NCBI RefSeq assembly: GCF_950295315.1
Contig: NC_080177.1
Coordinates: 83,995,216 to 84,059,215 of the forward strand
Source: Erinaceus europaeus
Taxonomy: Eukaryota > Chordata > Mammalia > Eulipotyphla > Erinaceidae
Direction of reading: 5' to 3'
Length of the DNA stretch: 64,000 nucleotides
Shown: piece by piece, positions 53,795-64,000 of the stretch
Position numbering within the stretch: the stretch's first letter is position 1
Layout of the letters: each line of letters begins with the position of its first letter
The notes under the pieces: model-generated
What the model was told of the DNA's origin: nothing
Database searches by the model: none
Seen by the model: only the letters and a program-made list of their open reading frames with translations
Program-made: the position numbers and the translations under genes

Positions 53795-55145
53795 TTTTTT
53801 TTTAATTTCTTTATTGGGGCACTGATAGTTTACAGCTGACAGTAAAATCAATAGCTCATACCTGTGTCACATTTCTCAGTTTTCCACATAACAATTTAAC
53901 CACCACTAGGCCCTCCTCTGCCGGCAAGTCCTAGGACCTGAACCCTCCTCCCACTCACCCCAGAGTCCTTTACTCTGGTGCAGCACACCAACTCCAGTCC
54001 AAGTTCTGCTTTGTTTTTTCTCTTCTGTTCTTGTTTGTCAACTTCTGTCTATAAGTGAGACCATTCTATATTCATCCTTCTCCTTCTAACTTATCTCACA
54101 TGAGTCCTTCAAGCTCCATCCAAGATGAATGAGGTGAAGAAAGGGAATTGACCATTTTTAATAGCTGAGTAGTATTCCAGTGTGTATATAGACCACAACT
54201 TGCTCAGCCACTCATCTGTTGTTGGACACCTGGGTTGCTTCCAGGTTTTGACTATTACAGATTGTGCTGCTATGAACACAGGTTCACACAGATCTTTTTG
54301 GATGGTTGTGTTTGGTTCCTTAGGATCTATCCCAGGAGAGGAATTGCAGGGTCATAGGGCAGGTCCACTTCTAGCCTTCTGAGAGTCTCCAGACTGCTCT
54401 CCACAGGGATTAAACCAATTGACATTCCCACCAGCAGTGCAGGAGGGCTCCTTTGTCCCCACAACCTCTTCAGCATTTGTTGCTGCTACCTTTTCTGATG
54501 TATGACATTCTCACAGGAGTGAAGTGGTATCTCATTATTGTCTTTATTTGCCTTTCTCTGACAATCAATGACTTGGAGCATTTTTTCATATGTTTGTAGA
54601 CCTTTAGATTTCTTATGTTGTGAATATTCTGTTCATACGCTCTCCCCATTTTCATATGAGGTCATTTGTTTGTTTGGTTTGTTGTTGTCATTGTTGCTGA
54701 GTTTGGTGGGTTATTTATATAGTTTGGTTATTATCCTCTTGTCTGATGTATGGCATATAAAGATCTTTTCCCATTCTGTAAGGGGTCTCTTTGTTTGGGT
54801 GGTGGTATCTTTCGGTGTGCAGAAGTTTTTTAATTTGATATAGTTCTGTTGGTTTATTTTTGTTTTAGTCTTCTTTGTAACTAGATTTGTATCATTGAAG
54901 TTGCCTTTAAATTTTAGATGGAAGAGTTCCACCAATATTTTCCTCTGAGTATCTGATAGTTTCTGTTCTAACATCCAAGTCCTTGATCAATTTGGAATTT
55001 ACTTTTGTGTTTGGTGAAATACAGTGGGTCAGTTTCATTCTTCTGCATGTTTCAACCCATTGTTTCCAACACCATTTGTGGAAGAGACTTTCCTTTCCCC
55101 AAGGGTGTCTGGGCCCCTTGTCAAAGATTAGATGTCCATAGGTGT
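53795..55145 (-). mobile_element. L1 with decayed ORF2 C-terminus and 3'UTR
   Basis: The longest L1 piece here, about 1.35 kb. The minus strand carries ORF2-end landmarks in order (GACAAGGGGCCCAGACACC, AAGATCTTTATATGCC, GCAAATAAAGACAATAATGAG, split as GCAAATAAAG / ACAATAATGAG, TGGGAATGTCAATTGG, GTGAGATAAGTTAGAAGG) and the 3'UTR (TTATGTGGAAAACTGAG, CCCAATAAAGAAATT). Frames are short (61-87 codons), so ORF2 is broken by stops and indels. Confidence 0.88.
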
Positions 55146-55154
55146 GAGCCATCT

Positions 55155-55505
55155 TTCTTTTTTTTTTTTTTTTGCCTCCAGGTTTATTGCTGGGGCTCAG
55201 TGCCTGCACTATGAATCCACTGCTCCTGGAGGCCATTTTTCCCATTTTGTTGCCCTTGTTGCACTTGTAGTTGTTATTTTTATTGTTGTCATAGCTGTTG
55301 TTGTTGTTGGATAGGGCAGAGAGAAATTGAGAGAGGAGGGGAAAATAAAGAGGGGGAGAGAAAGAGAGACCCCTGCAGACCTGCTTCACCACGTGTGAAG
55401 CGACCCCCCTGCAGGTGGGGAGCCAGAGGCTCGAACTAGGATCCGTATGCCGACCCCTTTGCTTTGCGCATGTGCGCTTAACCCGCTGTGCTACCATGTA
55501 GTCCC
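55155..55505 (-). mobile_element. A-long SINE
   Basis: A full inverted copy: end module complement (GCCTCCAGGTTTATTGCTGG), linker, body and head complement (GCGCTTAACCCGCTGTGC). The B box is GGTTCGAG-like but altered (AGTTCGAGCCT). It adjoins the 5' side of the L1 fragment. Confidence 0.92.
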
Positions 55506-57200
55506 CTCATCTTCCAAATTTAACCAGCCATCTAAACAAGTTGATGTGAAATACATTTTCACTGAGATCCATTCCACTACCTACACTGCCAGCTCTATCT
55601 TCGGTGGAACCTAGTGCCATTAAACTGTGTGCTGGGCTGCCATCCTGAATGTCCCCGAGACGTCGAGACGCCTGTCTGTCTTGTCACCTCTCTCTCACAT
55701 TTTATAACTCTCCCCCACTGAGCCTTTTTCTCAATCCATGACACTTCCATCACCTAATGTAGAAACAAGTATTGTCCTAAACTTTCCCCTTCTTTTCATT
55801 CCTCAAGCATCGAATCTACCTAGTAAATCCAGTGTATTCACTCTACCAAAATAATGGTCCCGGCAAAAATATTGCATAAGGGACTGGAGAGTTTCTCAGC
55901 ACCTTCATGATGCTATCATTTCCTATGCATCGATGGGAATGTATTTTACTCAGTTTCAAGAATTATTTGGTTATTCTCTCAGACTCTCTCCCTCCCTCCC
56001 TCCTTTCTAATTTAACAGAAGGAGAGACCAGCTATAGAACTCAGCAGATAATAAAGTAAAAACAATCAAGAGATAGAGGTACAGTATCTACTTCTCAACC
56101 ACATCACAGGTTTGTCTGACTCTCAGTAGAGAACAGGATGCCAGCAGATCAAAGACTCCGTTATCAAAAGATCAAAGACTTCTTTATTAAGAAGCCTTAA
56201 TAAAGATGTCTATGAGTTTTCATAATTCTGTGCCCATTACCTCATCATTTACAACTTGGATTTACTATATCCCATGGAACCCCTTCTGCTGACTCAACAC
56301 AAAGCTTTCAGAGTAGTTTTTCCAAAACATCAGCTTGAGATTTCACTTCCCTGAGACTCCTGCGAGACATCAAAAGCTACCTATCGCTTTACAGGTATAT
56401 GTCTAACGTGCTACCCAACTTCCCTCTGTTTTGTGCTCTGGTTATCTGGTTATGTCAACTGACTAGCAGCTACCTCAGAAGATTCTACTACTTGAAGTCA
56501 CATATATATGCCCTCTCCTTCTTTCCCCTTCTCCCCCACACAAACAATGTGTAACTATTAATTTATTCTTCAAAAATACTCAGGCATTACACTCCAAGAA
56601 AGGCCTTACTTGGTGATCAAATAATTATATGGCTACTCTCTGTGTCCCCAGAGCATTCTGCATTCACCTCTGCTACACTCATTCACTGACTGGGCAGATA
56701 CACAATCAGCTTGTCTGTGTAAACACTGCTTGATACCATTGCCTAAGCACTGTTTCTGTCTGACATTGTTTGCATAGTCGCACACTTTCCTAGTACCAAA
56801 CAAGTTGGTATACAAATCTATTTAGTGAACTCAATCTGTTTATAAGTGTACAGGTTCTATTCTGGGAAATTAAAAACCACTCCATGCACCACACTTGAAT
56901 AATCAATTGTCAAACAGAACATAATCAAATACACTAACTCCAAAACTACATAAAAATAATGTAACTTTGATTAGTTCCTTCTTCATCTCTTGAAATGCCT
57001 CATAGGCATAGCCACGCACATCAATTTCCACTGTACTATAGATAAAAGGTATTTATATAAACATGCAGAGCTTTAGTCTTAATACAGGGATGTTGGAGTT
57101 TGATTGTTTGTTTTGTTTTGCCAGAATTAATTCTAAGTTGCATGTCATGAACTTTACAAGAAATGATCTTTACTATAATTGCCACCACAGCAATTCTTCC
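55506..57200. other. No gene seen
   Basis: About 1.7 kb without recognised repeats apart from a small CCCT tract near 55988-56003. AAGACT/CTTAATAA repeats near 56165-56210 are short. Confidence 0.55.
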
Positions 57201-57216
57201 AAAGAATTTTAAAACA

Positions 57217-57586
57217 GAAGTAGGGGGGCCAGGCGGTAGCGCAGCAGGTTAAGCACAAGGCGCAAAGCACAAGGACCGGTGTTACAATCCCGGTTCGAGT
57301 CCCCTGCTCCCCACCTGCAGGGGGGTCGATTCACAAGCTTTGAAGCAGGTCTGCAGATGTCTTTCTCTTCCCCTCTCTGTCTTCCCCTCCTCTCTTGACT
57401 TCTCTCTGTCCTAACCAACAACAATGACAGAAATAACAACAACTATAAACAACAAGGGTGGCAAAAGGGAAAAAATAGCCTCCAGGAGCAGCGAATTTGT
57501 AGCACAGGCACCAAGTCCCAGAAATAACCCTACAGGCAAAAAAAAAAAAAAAAGAAGAAAGAAAGAAAGGAAGGAAGGAAGAAAGA
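57217..57586 (+). mobile_element. A-long SINE with 16-bp target duplication
   Basis: A box GGTAGCGCAGCAGG and B box GGTTCGAGTCCC, end module CCTCCAGGAGCAGCG, then a poly-A run and a GAAA/GGAA tail. Direct repeats AAAGAATTTTAAAACA at 57201-57216 and 57587-57602. Confidence 0.96.
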
Positions 57587-57937
57587 AAGAATTTTAAAAC
57601 AACATGTAGAGGGATCCCACATTCCAACTGAAACTCATCAACTTTCACTTGTGAAATTGTCATTGAGCTTAAAATAACCAATATCACCAATTTCTCTGCT
57701 GCAAAACACATCAAACTTTCGTAAACTATTCTGCAAGGCTGAGCCCTCTGCAGGCACACAATACATCCACTTGTTGAGAGGGATTTGTTCGGCTGAGGAG
57801 TGGGCAGTTATTTCCATAGAGCTTACGTGTGGATCTAAAAGACAAGGAGTGCCACTTGATCTTGCTAAATGTGCTCTGTTTTCAAATCTACTGCAAACAC
57901 ATTTTCCAGGTGACCCTGTAAGAGAAGTCTTCCTGAT

Positions 57938-58060
57938 GTATAGGAAGTGATGCAGTGGTTAAAGCACTGGATTCTCAAGCATGACATCTTAAATTCCATC
58001 CCCAACACCTCATGTGCCAGTGATCCTCTGATGCACGCCCTCCCCCCATAAAAAAATCTT
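57938..58060 (+). mobile_element. Type C-related SINE, degraded
   Basis: GGAAGTGATGCAGTGGTTAAAG, split as GGAAGTGATGCAG / TGGTTAAAG, TCTCAAGCATGACATC and AATTCCATCCCCAACACC. The head differs from standard type C. Confidence 0.65.
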
Positions 58061-58242
58061 TTTCAACGGGCTGTTACTGAACACTTTATGAATAGACAGT
58101 ATCTAGTAATATATCATAGATAGAACAGTTATTTGGATGAACCCCGTGTGTCCCATACTGAATTAGCTGAGTACCTATACTGTGGCTTGCAAAGTGTTTT
58201 TGCATGAGTGTGTGTTATGTTATATAAGAAAATGAAGCTGTT

Positions 58243-58590
58243 GGGGGTCGGGTGGTGGCGCAGTGGGTTAAGCACATGTGGCGCAAAGCATAAGGACCTG
58301 CGTAAGGATCCTGGTTCGAGCCCCTGGCTCTCCCACCTGCAGGGGAGTCGCTTCACAGGCGGTGAAGCAGGTCTGCGGGTGTCTGTCTTTCTCTCCCCCT
58401 CTCTGTCTTCCCCTCCTCTCTCCATTTCTCTCTGTCCTATCCAACAACGAACAACATCAACAATGGCAATAATAATAACCACAACGAGGCTGCAACAACT
58501 AGGGCAACAAAAAGGGGGAAAAATGGCCTCCAGGAGCGGTGGATTCATGGTGCAGGCACCAAGCCCAGCAATAACCCTGGAGGGGGGAAA
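58243..58590 (+). mobile_element. A-long SINE, young, with 14-bp target duplication
   Basis: A box GTGGCGCAGTGGG, B box GGTTCGAGCCC, a complete linker and end module GGAGCGGTGGATTCATGGTG. Perfect direct repeats AAAATGAAGCTGTT at 58229-58242 and 58591-58604. One of the best preserved copies in the window. Confidence 0.97.
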
Positions 58591-58955
58591 AAAATGAAGC
58601 TGTTAAGCTTCTACTAATGTGACATGGATTTTGAACTTTTTTTTTTCCCAACAAGAATTAATTTTCTCTTGGGCAGCCATATTTTGATCAATGAAAAGTA
58701 TGAGTGAGATGTCTTCCTGGAATTCTAATACTGTTTATGTAACAGCTAAGACATATAAGAACTTACTCTTCAGAATATGATGGGTATCTGAAAAGACAGA
58801 TCTGATGACCTTGACTCAGTATCATGACGTCAATCAAATAAAAGAGCTTCCATAATCTACCAAGGCAGATTCTGCTCTCAGAAGTAGACCTGGGTAGATG
58901 CACCCAGTCATAACAACATCAGGGATATGGTTTGACTACTTAAAAATTATATTCC

Positions 58956-59239
58956 AGGGAGTCGGGTGCAGCAGGTTAAGCGCAGGTGGCGCAAAGCACA
59001 AGGACCAGCGTTAAGGATCCCGGTTCGAGCCCCCGGCTCCCCACCTGCAGGGGAGTCGCTTCACAGGCGGTGAAGCAGGTCTGTAGGTGTCTGTGTTTCT
59101 CTCCCCCTCTCTGTCTTCCTCTCCTCTCTCCATTTCTCTCTGTCCTATCCAGCAACGACGACATCAATAACAACAACAATAACTACAACAATGAAAAACA
59201 ACAATGGCAACAAAAGAGAAAATAAATAAATATTTTTTT
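58956..59239 (+). mobile_element. A-short SINE with target duplication
   Basis: The head has a short deletion (GGGAGTCGGGTGCAGCAGG lacks the GGTAGC part of the A box). B box GGTTCGAGCCC. Flanks AATTATATTCC (58945-58955) and AATTACATTCC (59240-59250) differ by one base. Confidence 0.94.
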
Positions 59240-59250
59240 AATTACATTCC

Positions 59251-60189
59251 GTAGCTTTAATCATCATCGATGCTTACTAACAGCTACTGGAAGAAAGAAG
59301 CCATTTTTATATTAGCATGCTGCCGATGCTGACGCTAGTCCTCTGCTACAGATGAAATCCTGGGTGCAAGCATTTGTCACCAAGTGACATTACATCCCTC
59401 ACTTTCAGGGTGTTTTTTTGTTTTCCCAGATAATAACTCTCTTTATTACATCCCATAATTTTTACTAACACTTCCCCACAAAATGGGACTTAGTATTTTT
59501 TAGCTTTCCCTAGATTAAATTCCCTTTGATGTATAGTTCACACTTCCCCTTGACTAGCTCCGAGTTCCAGACCTCACTAAATCTTATTCAAGTGGCAGAC
59601 AGGACACTGTTCCTTTTCTCCTCACAGTAACAACTTGCAGAAGTCATTCCATGAACTTTGGGGGAGGGAAGGCAGAGCTCCTATTTGATCTATGAAAAGA
59701 GATGAAAGTCACAGGATTTCTCTAATATACATATATAAAGAAGGTAATGAAAACACACACAAGAAATAGCTGCTTGAAGCTTTTGTTTTGTACTATTATA
59801 GAAGCAATACATAAAACCTCTGTGTGGAGTTATAGTTCTTCTGGTTTAATCTGACTACTGTGGGACTTAGAATGTCTAAGAAACACCTAGAAAAATGAAG
59901 TTCAAATGAAGGACTCTTCATTGTGTCTCCGACACAAAGACAAATTGGGAGGTGATGAAATAGCCAAACTGATAAGGTCATTCTTGTCTGTAGCTTTCTT
60001 ATCAAGAGAGCAACAATTATTTTCTTACCTTGCTATTTCCAATGGAAACAACATGGGGAAAAAAATGAAAAGTGGTGTATATCTACAGGAAGTATCCTCA
60101 CCAAGATAAGAATTAATAGAACCACCTAAGCCCCATGTGTTTGGATAAGTAATTAAATTTTTGACTTATCTTTTCCCATACAGTTTTAG
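59251..60189. other. No gene seen
   Basis: No recognised repeat or exon. Confidence 0.55.
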
Positions 60190-60315
60190 TGAGGGAGAGA
60201 GAGAGAGAACCACTGCTCAGCTCTGCCTTATAATGGTTCTGGGGACTGAATCTGAGGCCTCAGAGCCACAGGCATGAAAGCCTTTTGCATGACCATTATG
60301 TTGTCTCCCCAGTGC
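60190..60315 (-). mobile_element. Type C SINE
   Basis: The minus strand has GGGGAGACAACATAATGG, CATGCCTGTGGCTCTGAGG and CAGAGCTGAGCAGTGG, with CT-rich tail complement at the left. Confidence 0.85.
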
Positions 60316-60767
60316 AAAATTTCATTGTTTTATGAAGATAGGCCATCAAAATATTTTTAAACTCTTCTTAGGATATATCTTGTTTTAATCTGGAAAATCT
60401 ACATTCCCACTATAAATTCAGCCTTTTATCAAGCATGCTTCTAATGGGTCAAAATATGTTCTTCAATAAAACACTGTAAGGTAAGGACCCAACTATCACA
60501 ACGACATACATTGGAAAGGATGAATACGTGCAGTATAGTAGCCATGACTTCTGCCTAGTACCTATGAATAAGATAATAGGCACTAATTTAATTTATAGCT
60601 TCATGGGTGTACAAGACAGGCATATCAACACAGCAGCTGAAATGAGGGTAGAAAGTTCTACAGGAAAAATGGCATTTGGGGAGAATTCCCAGCTGACTTC
60701 TCCAGGGTGCACTAGGTTCCTTTAAAAGTAAGTAAAGATGAAACCTAGAAGAGACGAAACCTCAGTA
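60316..60767. other. No gene seen
   Basis: The 65-codon frame at 60528-60725 has no family features. Confidence 0.5.
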
Positions 60768-60930
60768 TCGGCTGGGGCAGATAGCATTTTGGTATTGCAA
60801 AAATATGTTCATGCCTGAGGTTCCAAATTCCCAGACTCAATCCCCTGTACCATCATAAGGCAAAATTGAGCACTACCCTAGAATCTCTCACTCTCTGTAT
60901 CTCTTTCTCATTAAAAGTGTTTAAATGTTA
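60768..60930 (+). mobile_element. Type C SINE, diverged
   Basis: GGGGCAGATAGCATTTTGG, CATGCCTGAGGTTCC, CTCAATCCCCTGTACC, and a CT-rich tail ending in CATTAAAAGTG. Confidence 0.82.
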
Positions 60931-60986
60931 AATAAGACAAAAGCTTAGCATTAACAAATTTTTATATTTGTATTTTATATATGTAT

Positions 60987-61176
60987 CGCCGCTATGTTTC
61001 ATCGCTGGGGAGCCAGAGACGACCCGAACTGCTCCTGCGGCTCCAGACAGACTATGACCCACATAGTCAACGACTGCCACCTCTCCAGATTCAAAGGAGG
61101 TCTCGAAACTTGGCATCAGGCTCAACCTGACGCTATTGTCTGGCTACGGAAGAAGGGCAAACGCTAGAAGAAGAAG
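60987..61176 (+). mobile_element. Vingi-like element, second copy, 190 bp
   Basis: It aligns with 18869-19058 over 190 bp with 9 substitutions and no indel (about 95% identity). The frame is open to the same TAG and the C-x-C-x7-H-x4-C motif is kept (CSCGSRQTMTHIVNDC). It ends in the same AAGAAGAAG. A severely 5'-truncated insertion; no clear target duplication found. Confidence 0.85.
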
Positions 61177-61242
61177 AATCAGATAATTTTTGACCTATTC
61201 AAATAATAATTTAGATCTAAAATTTAAAATGTATATTTTTCA

Positions 61243-61432
61243 AGGCGGGGTGGTGGCATGCCCAGTTGAGTGCAAATGAAAATGTACAAGGACCCAGGTT
61301 CAAGCACCCAGTCCATAACTGCAGGAGGAGGCGTCATAAATGGTAAAGCAGTTCTGCAGGCATCCCTCTGTATCCATTTCCCTATTTCTCTATCCAGTAA
61401 AGGAATGAATGAATGAATAAATGAATGATTGC
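61243..61432 (+). mobile_element. Type B SINE, diverged
   Basis: GGGGTGGTGGCATGCCCAG, GGTTCAAGCACCC, CTGCAGGAGGAGGCG, tail of AATG repeats (GAATGAATGAATGAATAAAT). Confidence 0.85.
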
Positions 61433-61556
61433 GTATATACACATATGTATACGTTCCCTCCACAGCTGTGGACAACTAGTTTTTGAGAAGGGGTCCCAAA
61501 ATATTAAATGAAGAAGAGAGTCTCTTCAACAAATGGTTTTAGGAAAACTAGATTAA

Positions 61557-61760
61557 AGTGGCCGAGTGGTAGTGAAGCTGGTTAAATGCTCACATCACAG
61601 GGTGCAAGGACCTAGGTTCAAGCCCCGGTCCCCACCTGCAGGCCCAAGCTCCATGAGTGATGAAGCTGGGCTTCAGGTATCTCTCTATCATCCTCTCCCC
61701 TGTCAATTTCTCTCTGTCTCTAACCAATAGTAAATAAATAGATTTATTTTTTTAAAAAAG
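61557..61760 (+). mobile_element. Type B SINE, diverged
   Basis: GGTAGTGAAGCTGGTTAAATG, split as GGTAGTGAAGC / TGGTTAAATG, B box GGTTCAAGCCCC, and tail AATAGTAAATAAATAG. Confidence 0.85.
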
Positions 61761-61975
61761 AAAGCTATCATTATTTTTTTTAATGAATTAAATGTGCAGA
61801 AGAAAGAAACATGACTACCACATATCACCATGCATAAAATCAACTTGAAAAACGTGAATTAAACTGAAAATTATGAAATACAAAGAAAACACTTCATATC
61901 TGTTCTTTGGAAGTAGTTTGAAAGACTCTGGCTGAATGAACAGCAAGGAAAACAATGTCAAAAATGAACCGATGG

Positions 61976-62317
61976 GGCAGTCGGGCGGTAACACAGTGGG
62001 TTAAGTGCAAAGCGCAGAGACCAGCATAAGGATCCTGGTTCGAGCCCCTGGCTCCCCACCTACAGGGGAGTTGCTTCACAGGCGGTGAAGCAGGTCTGAG
62101 GGTATCTATCTTTCTCTCCCCCTCCTCTCTCCACTTCTCTCTGTCCTATCCAGCAACAATGACATCAATAACAACAATAATAATAACCACAACAATGGCA
62201 AAACAACCAGGGTAACAAAAGAGAAAAAATGGCCTCCAGGAGCAGTGGATTCATGGTGCAGGCACCAAGCCCAGCAATAACCCTGGAGGCAAAAATAAAT
62301 CAACGAATAAATAAATG
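61976..62317 (+). mobile_element. A-long SINE with 12-bp target duplication
   Basis: Head GGCAGTCGGGCGGTAACACAG, split as GGCAGTCGGGCGG / TAACACAG, B box GGTTCGAGCCC, full linker and end module. Direct repeats ATGAACCGATGG at 61964-61975 and 62318-62329, inside L1. Confidence 0.96.
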
Positions 62318-62475
62318 ATGAACCGATGGAACCACATCAAACTGCAGAGCTCCTGCATAGCAAAGAGAGCCGTCACCAAAACAGAAAGACAGCCTACAGA
62401 GCGGAGATGATCTTCACAGGCCTTACATCAGACAAGGGCTCATAAGCAAAATATATGAAGAACTCAGTAAACTTG

Positions 62476-62525
62476 AAAGAAAGAAAGAAAGAGAGAGAGA
62501 GAGGGAGAGAGAGAGAGAGAGAGAA
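62476..62525. repeat. (GAAA)n(GA)n microsatellite
   Basis: A purine tract inside L1, three GAAA units followed by GA repeats with one GGGA interruption. Confidence 0.9.
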
Positions 62526-63095
62526 AGGAAGAAACCATTAAGAAATGGTAAAAGGAGATGGGCCAGATCCTTTACCAAAGAAGAGATCCAAAATGCCAAC
62601 AGACATATAAAAAAATGCTCAAAGTCACTATTTATCAGAGAAATACTTCTACACTGCTGGTGGCAATGTAAACTGGTCCAACCCCTATGGGGAATAATCA
62701 GGAGATTTATCAGAAGACTGGAAATGAGGATACCCTATGACACAGCCATTTCTCTCCTGGGAAGCTACTGAAACAATATGAAAACGCCTACTGAAAAAGA
62801 TCATGGAGGTACATGCATGTTCATAGCAGCGCAGTTAGCAATAGCTCAAAGTTGGTAACAGCCCAGGTGTCCAACAACAGATGAGAGGCTGAGAAAACTG
62901 TGGTCTATGTATACAACGGACTACTCAGTTATTAAAAATTATGAAGTCATCTGTTTTGCCTCATCTTGCATGGAACTTGAAGGAAGCATGTTAAGTGAGA
63001 TAAGCCAAAAAGAGAAGGATGCATACTGGGTCATCTCACTTCCAGGAGGAACTTGAGAAATGAGGACAGAGGGGTTGGGTAGCTGAATACCCAGT

Positions 63096-63143
63096 TTAAC
63101 CCAGTTTCCTGCTGCTATTCTAACAAGTTGCCACAAACTGTGT
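63096..63143 (+). mobile_element. Ancient mammalian repeat fragment, copy 1
   Basis: TTTCCTGCTGCTATTCTAAC ... CACAAACTGTGTGGCTTAAG recalls the widespread mammalian repeat with ACAAACTGGGTGGCTTAAA. It is cut by a SINE. Confidence 0.6.
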
Positions 63144-63442
63144 GGCTTAAGTCCCCACCTGAAAGGGGTAAAGCTTCATGAGCAGTGAAACACTGCTGCA
63201 GATGTTTCTCTTTCTCCTTCTGTATCTCCCCAACTCTCTCAATTTCTCTCTGTCCTATCTAATAAAAATAGAAAGAAAGAAAGGAAGAAAGAAAGGAAGG
63301 AAGGAAGGAAGGAAGGAAGGAAGGAAGGAAGGAAGGAAGGAAGACAAAAGTGAAAATGGCCTCCAGGAGCAGTAGATTTGTAGTGCAGATACCGAGCACC
63401 AGCAATAACCCTAGTGACAATTAAAAAAAAAAAAGAGTCATA
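63144..63442 (+). mobile_element. Long SINE with internal (GGAA)n
   Basis: Starts in the body (TCCCCACCTGAAAGGGG), TCTGTCCTATCTAATAAAAA, then about 75 bp of GAAA/GGAA repeats (63270-63345), then the A-long end module (GGCCTCCAGGAGCAGTAG ... CAATAACCCTAG). The tRNA-like head is absent. Confidence 0.85.
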
Positions 63443-63910
63443 GTGCTGACATTACATGACACAAAACTCGTTTGTTAAATATGTAAAACTGGTTGAAATG
63501 CTTACATTTAATTAATTAGATTTTTAATAATTCCTAAACACTAATCAAAAGGCCCTTGAAAAGTGATAGAAATTACTGTTTTTCAACAGATTAATAAGGT
63601 GAACAGAAAACTAAAGAAAGGATTCTTGTTTTATTTACTCGCATTTATGCTTAAAATTGTTCTAATTTGAATTCAATTCAATTCGTTGAGTAGCCCTTTC
63701 AAACACCAAAGGTTAAAGCTAGTCCGAATCGCTTTTCTGCAAATAAATGTCTCCCCTCATGGCCGCAGCAGCTCACACTGGGCATGAGCTCAAAGGTGCC
63801 ACTGAGGTTGACAAGCAGAACACATGAGAGGGCACAGGAGACACGGCAGTGGCGACAGAGGGCAGTATTTCCGGGGTGATGGTCCAGGGGCAGAGTTGCA
63901 GCCCGCTGTA
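63443..63910. other. No gene seen
   Basis: No exon recognised. The 71-codon minus frame at 63699-63914 has no family features. Confidence 0.5.
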
Positions 63911-64000
63911 TCAATTTCCTGCTGCTACTCTAACAAGTTGCCACAAACTGAGTGGCTTAGGACACATTTATTTATTTTCTTACAGCCCTGGAGCTCAGAA
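63911..64000 (+). mobile_element. Ancient mammalian repeat fragment, copy 2, cut by window end
   Basis: ATTTCCTGCTGCTACTCTAAC, split as ATTTCCTGCTGC / TACTCTAAC, then CACAAACTGAGTGGCTTAG and TTCTTACAGCCCTGGAGCTC. It nearly repeats copy 1 and then continues into the next part of the family. Confidence 0.6.

Larger units (their letters stand above)
61790..63060 (+). mobile_element. L1 ORF2 C-terminus and 3' region, split by a SINE
   Basis: The pieces 61790-61975 and 62318-63060 match L1 ORF2: CATGCATAAAATCAACTTG, CATCAAACTGCAGAGCTCC, CACTGCTGGTGGCAATG, CAGGTGTCCAACAACAG, TTAAGTGAGATAAGCC, GTCATCTCACTTCC. Stops and indels remove any long frame. It has a GAAA/GA microsatellite at 62476-62525. 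Confidence 0.87.

Noticed and set aside
54470..54974. Minus-strand frames with Lys/Arg-rich peptides
   Set aside because: Fragments of a decayed L1 ORF2, already covered by the L1 annotation.
1..64000. A novel multi-gene defence, biosynthetic or mobile system
   Set aside because: No set of intact coding regions exists in the window. The organism is mammalian and nearly all open frames fall in repeats.

Overview
The window is almost entirely interspersed and tandem repeats. I find no host protein-coding gene, rRNA, tRNA gene, CRISPR array or bacterial operon. It looks like intergenic or intronic DNA of a hedgehog (family Erinaceidae; Erinaceus is my first guess, Atelerix is possible). Three things point there: dozens of copies of tRNA-derived SINEs of the kind described from erinaceids (ERI families, from memory of Borodulina and Kramerov); mammalian L1 and MIR relics; and two pieces of what looks like a Vingi non-LTR retrotransposon, a clade that to my knowledge is found among mammals only in hedgehogs (Kojima, Kapitonov and Jurka). 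Family names come from memory and pattern, not from a database search.

Repeat types used in the entries. Type A SINE: tRNA-like head with A box close to TAGCGCAGCGGG and B box GGTTCGAGCCC, then a pyrimidine-rich body and an AAC/AAT-rich tail. 'A-short' ends in AATAAATAAA. 'A-long' carries an extra module of about 70 bp (ATGGCCTCCAGGAGC ... AATAACCCTGG) after an A-rich linker. Type B SINE: head near TGGCGCACCTGGTTGAG, same body, tail with CCAATAAATAAA. Type C: short SINE with GACAGCATAATGGTTATGC and GGTTCAATCCCC. Type F: head with AAATAGCTCACTYGGATAG, then a CT-rich tail. 'LINE D': an abundant 5'-truncated LINE 3' end (landmark AGAAGCAATTACAGAAGCC) that I cannot name, probably L1 lineage. 'L1' is used where ORF2 C-terminal or 3'UTR sequence matches remembered mammalian L1.

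Layout. 1-5.3 kb: LINE D copies, one split by a young A-long SINE. 5.7-6.0 kb: CA-rich array. 6-17 kb: SINEs, old L1 pieces, GGA/GGAA tracts. 18.2-20.1 kb: an old minus-strand L1 holding nested insertions: Vingi, a second LINE 3' end, and an A-short SINE with a 17-bp target duplication. 21.4-21.7 kb: a striking 50-unit purine pentamer array at a SINE tail. 22-38 kb: more SINEs, a MIR, many microsatellites. 38.2-38.8 kb: a candidate solo LTR inside a LINE D. 45.6-46.0 kb: a 39-bp minisatellite with exactly 11 units. 46-52 kb: a dense mosaic of old L1 split by SINEs, a LINE D and a second candidate LTR. 53.8-55.1 kb: minus-strand L1 with ORF2 C-terminus. 57-63 kb: four A-type SINEs with clear target duplications, the second Vingi fragment, and an L1 3' end.

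The only coding sequence I support is the C-terminal 222 codons of the Vingi reverse-transcriptase protein at 18381-19049, a 5'-truncated mobile element and not a host gene. I saw no sign of a new multi-gene biological system. The points of interest are transposon biology (horizontal-transfer candidate LINE, nested insertions, SINE promoter deletions, microsatellite birth inside SINEs) and unusual tandem repeats.
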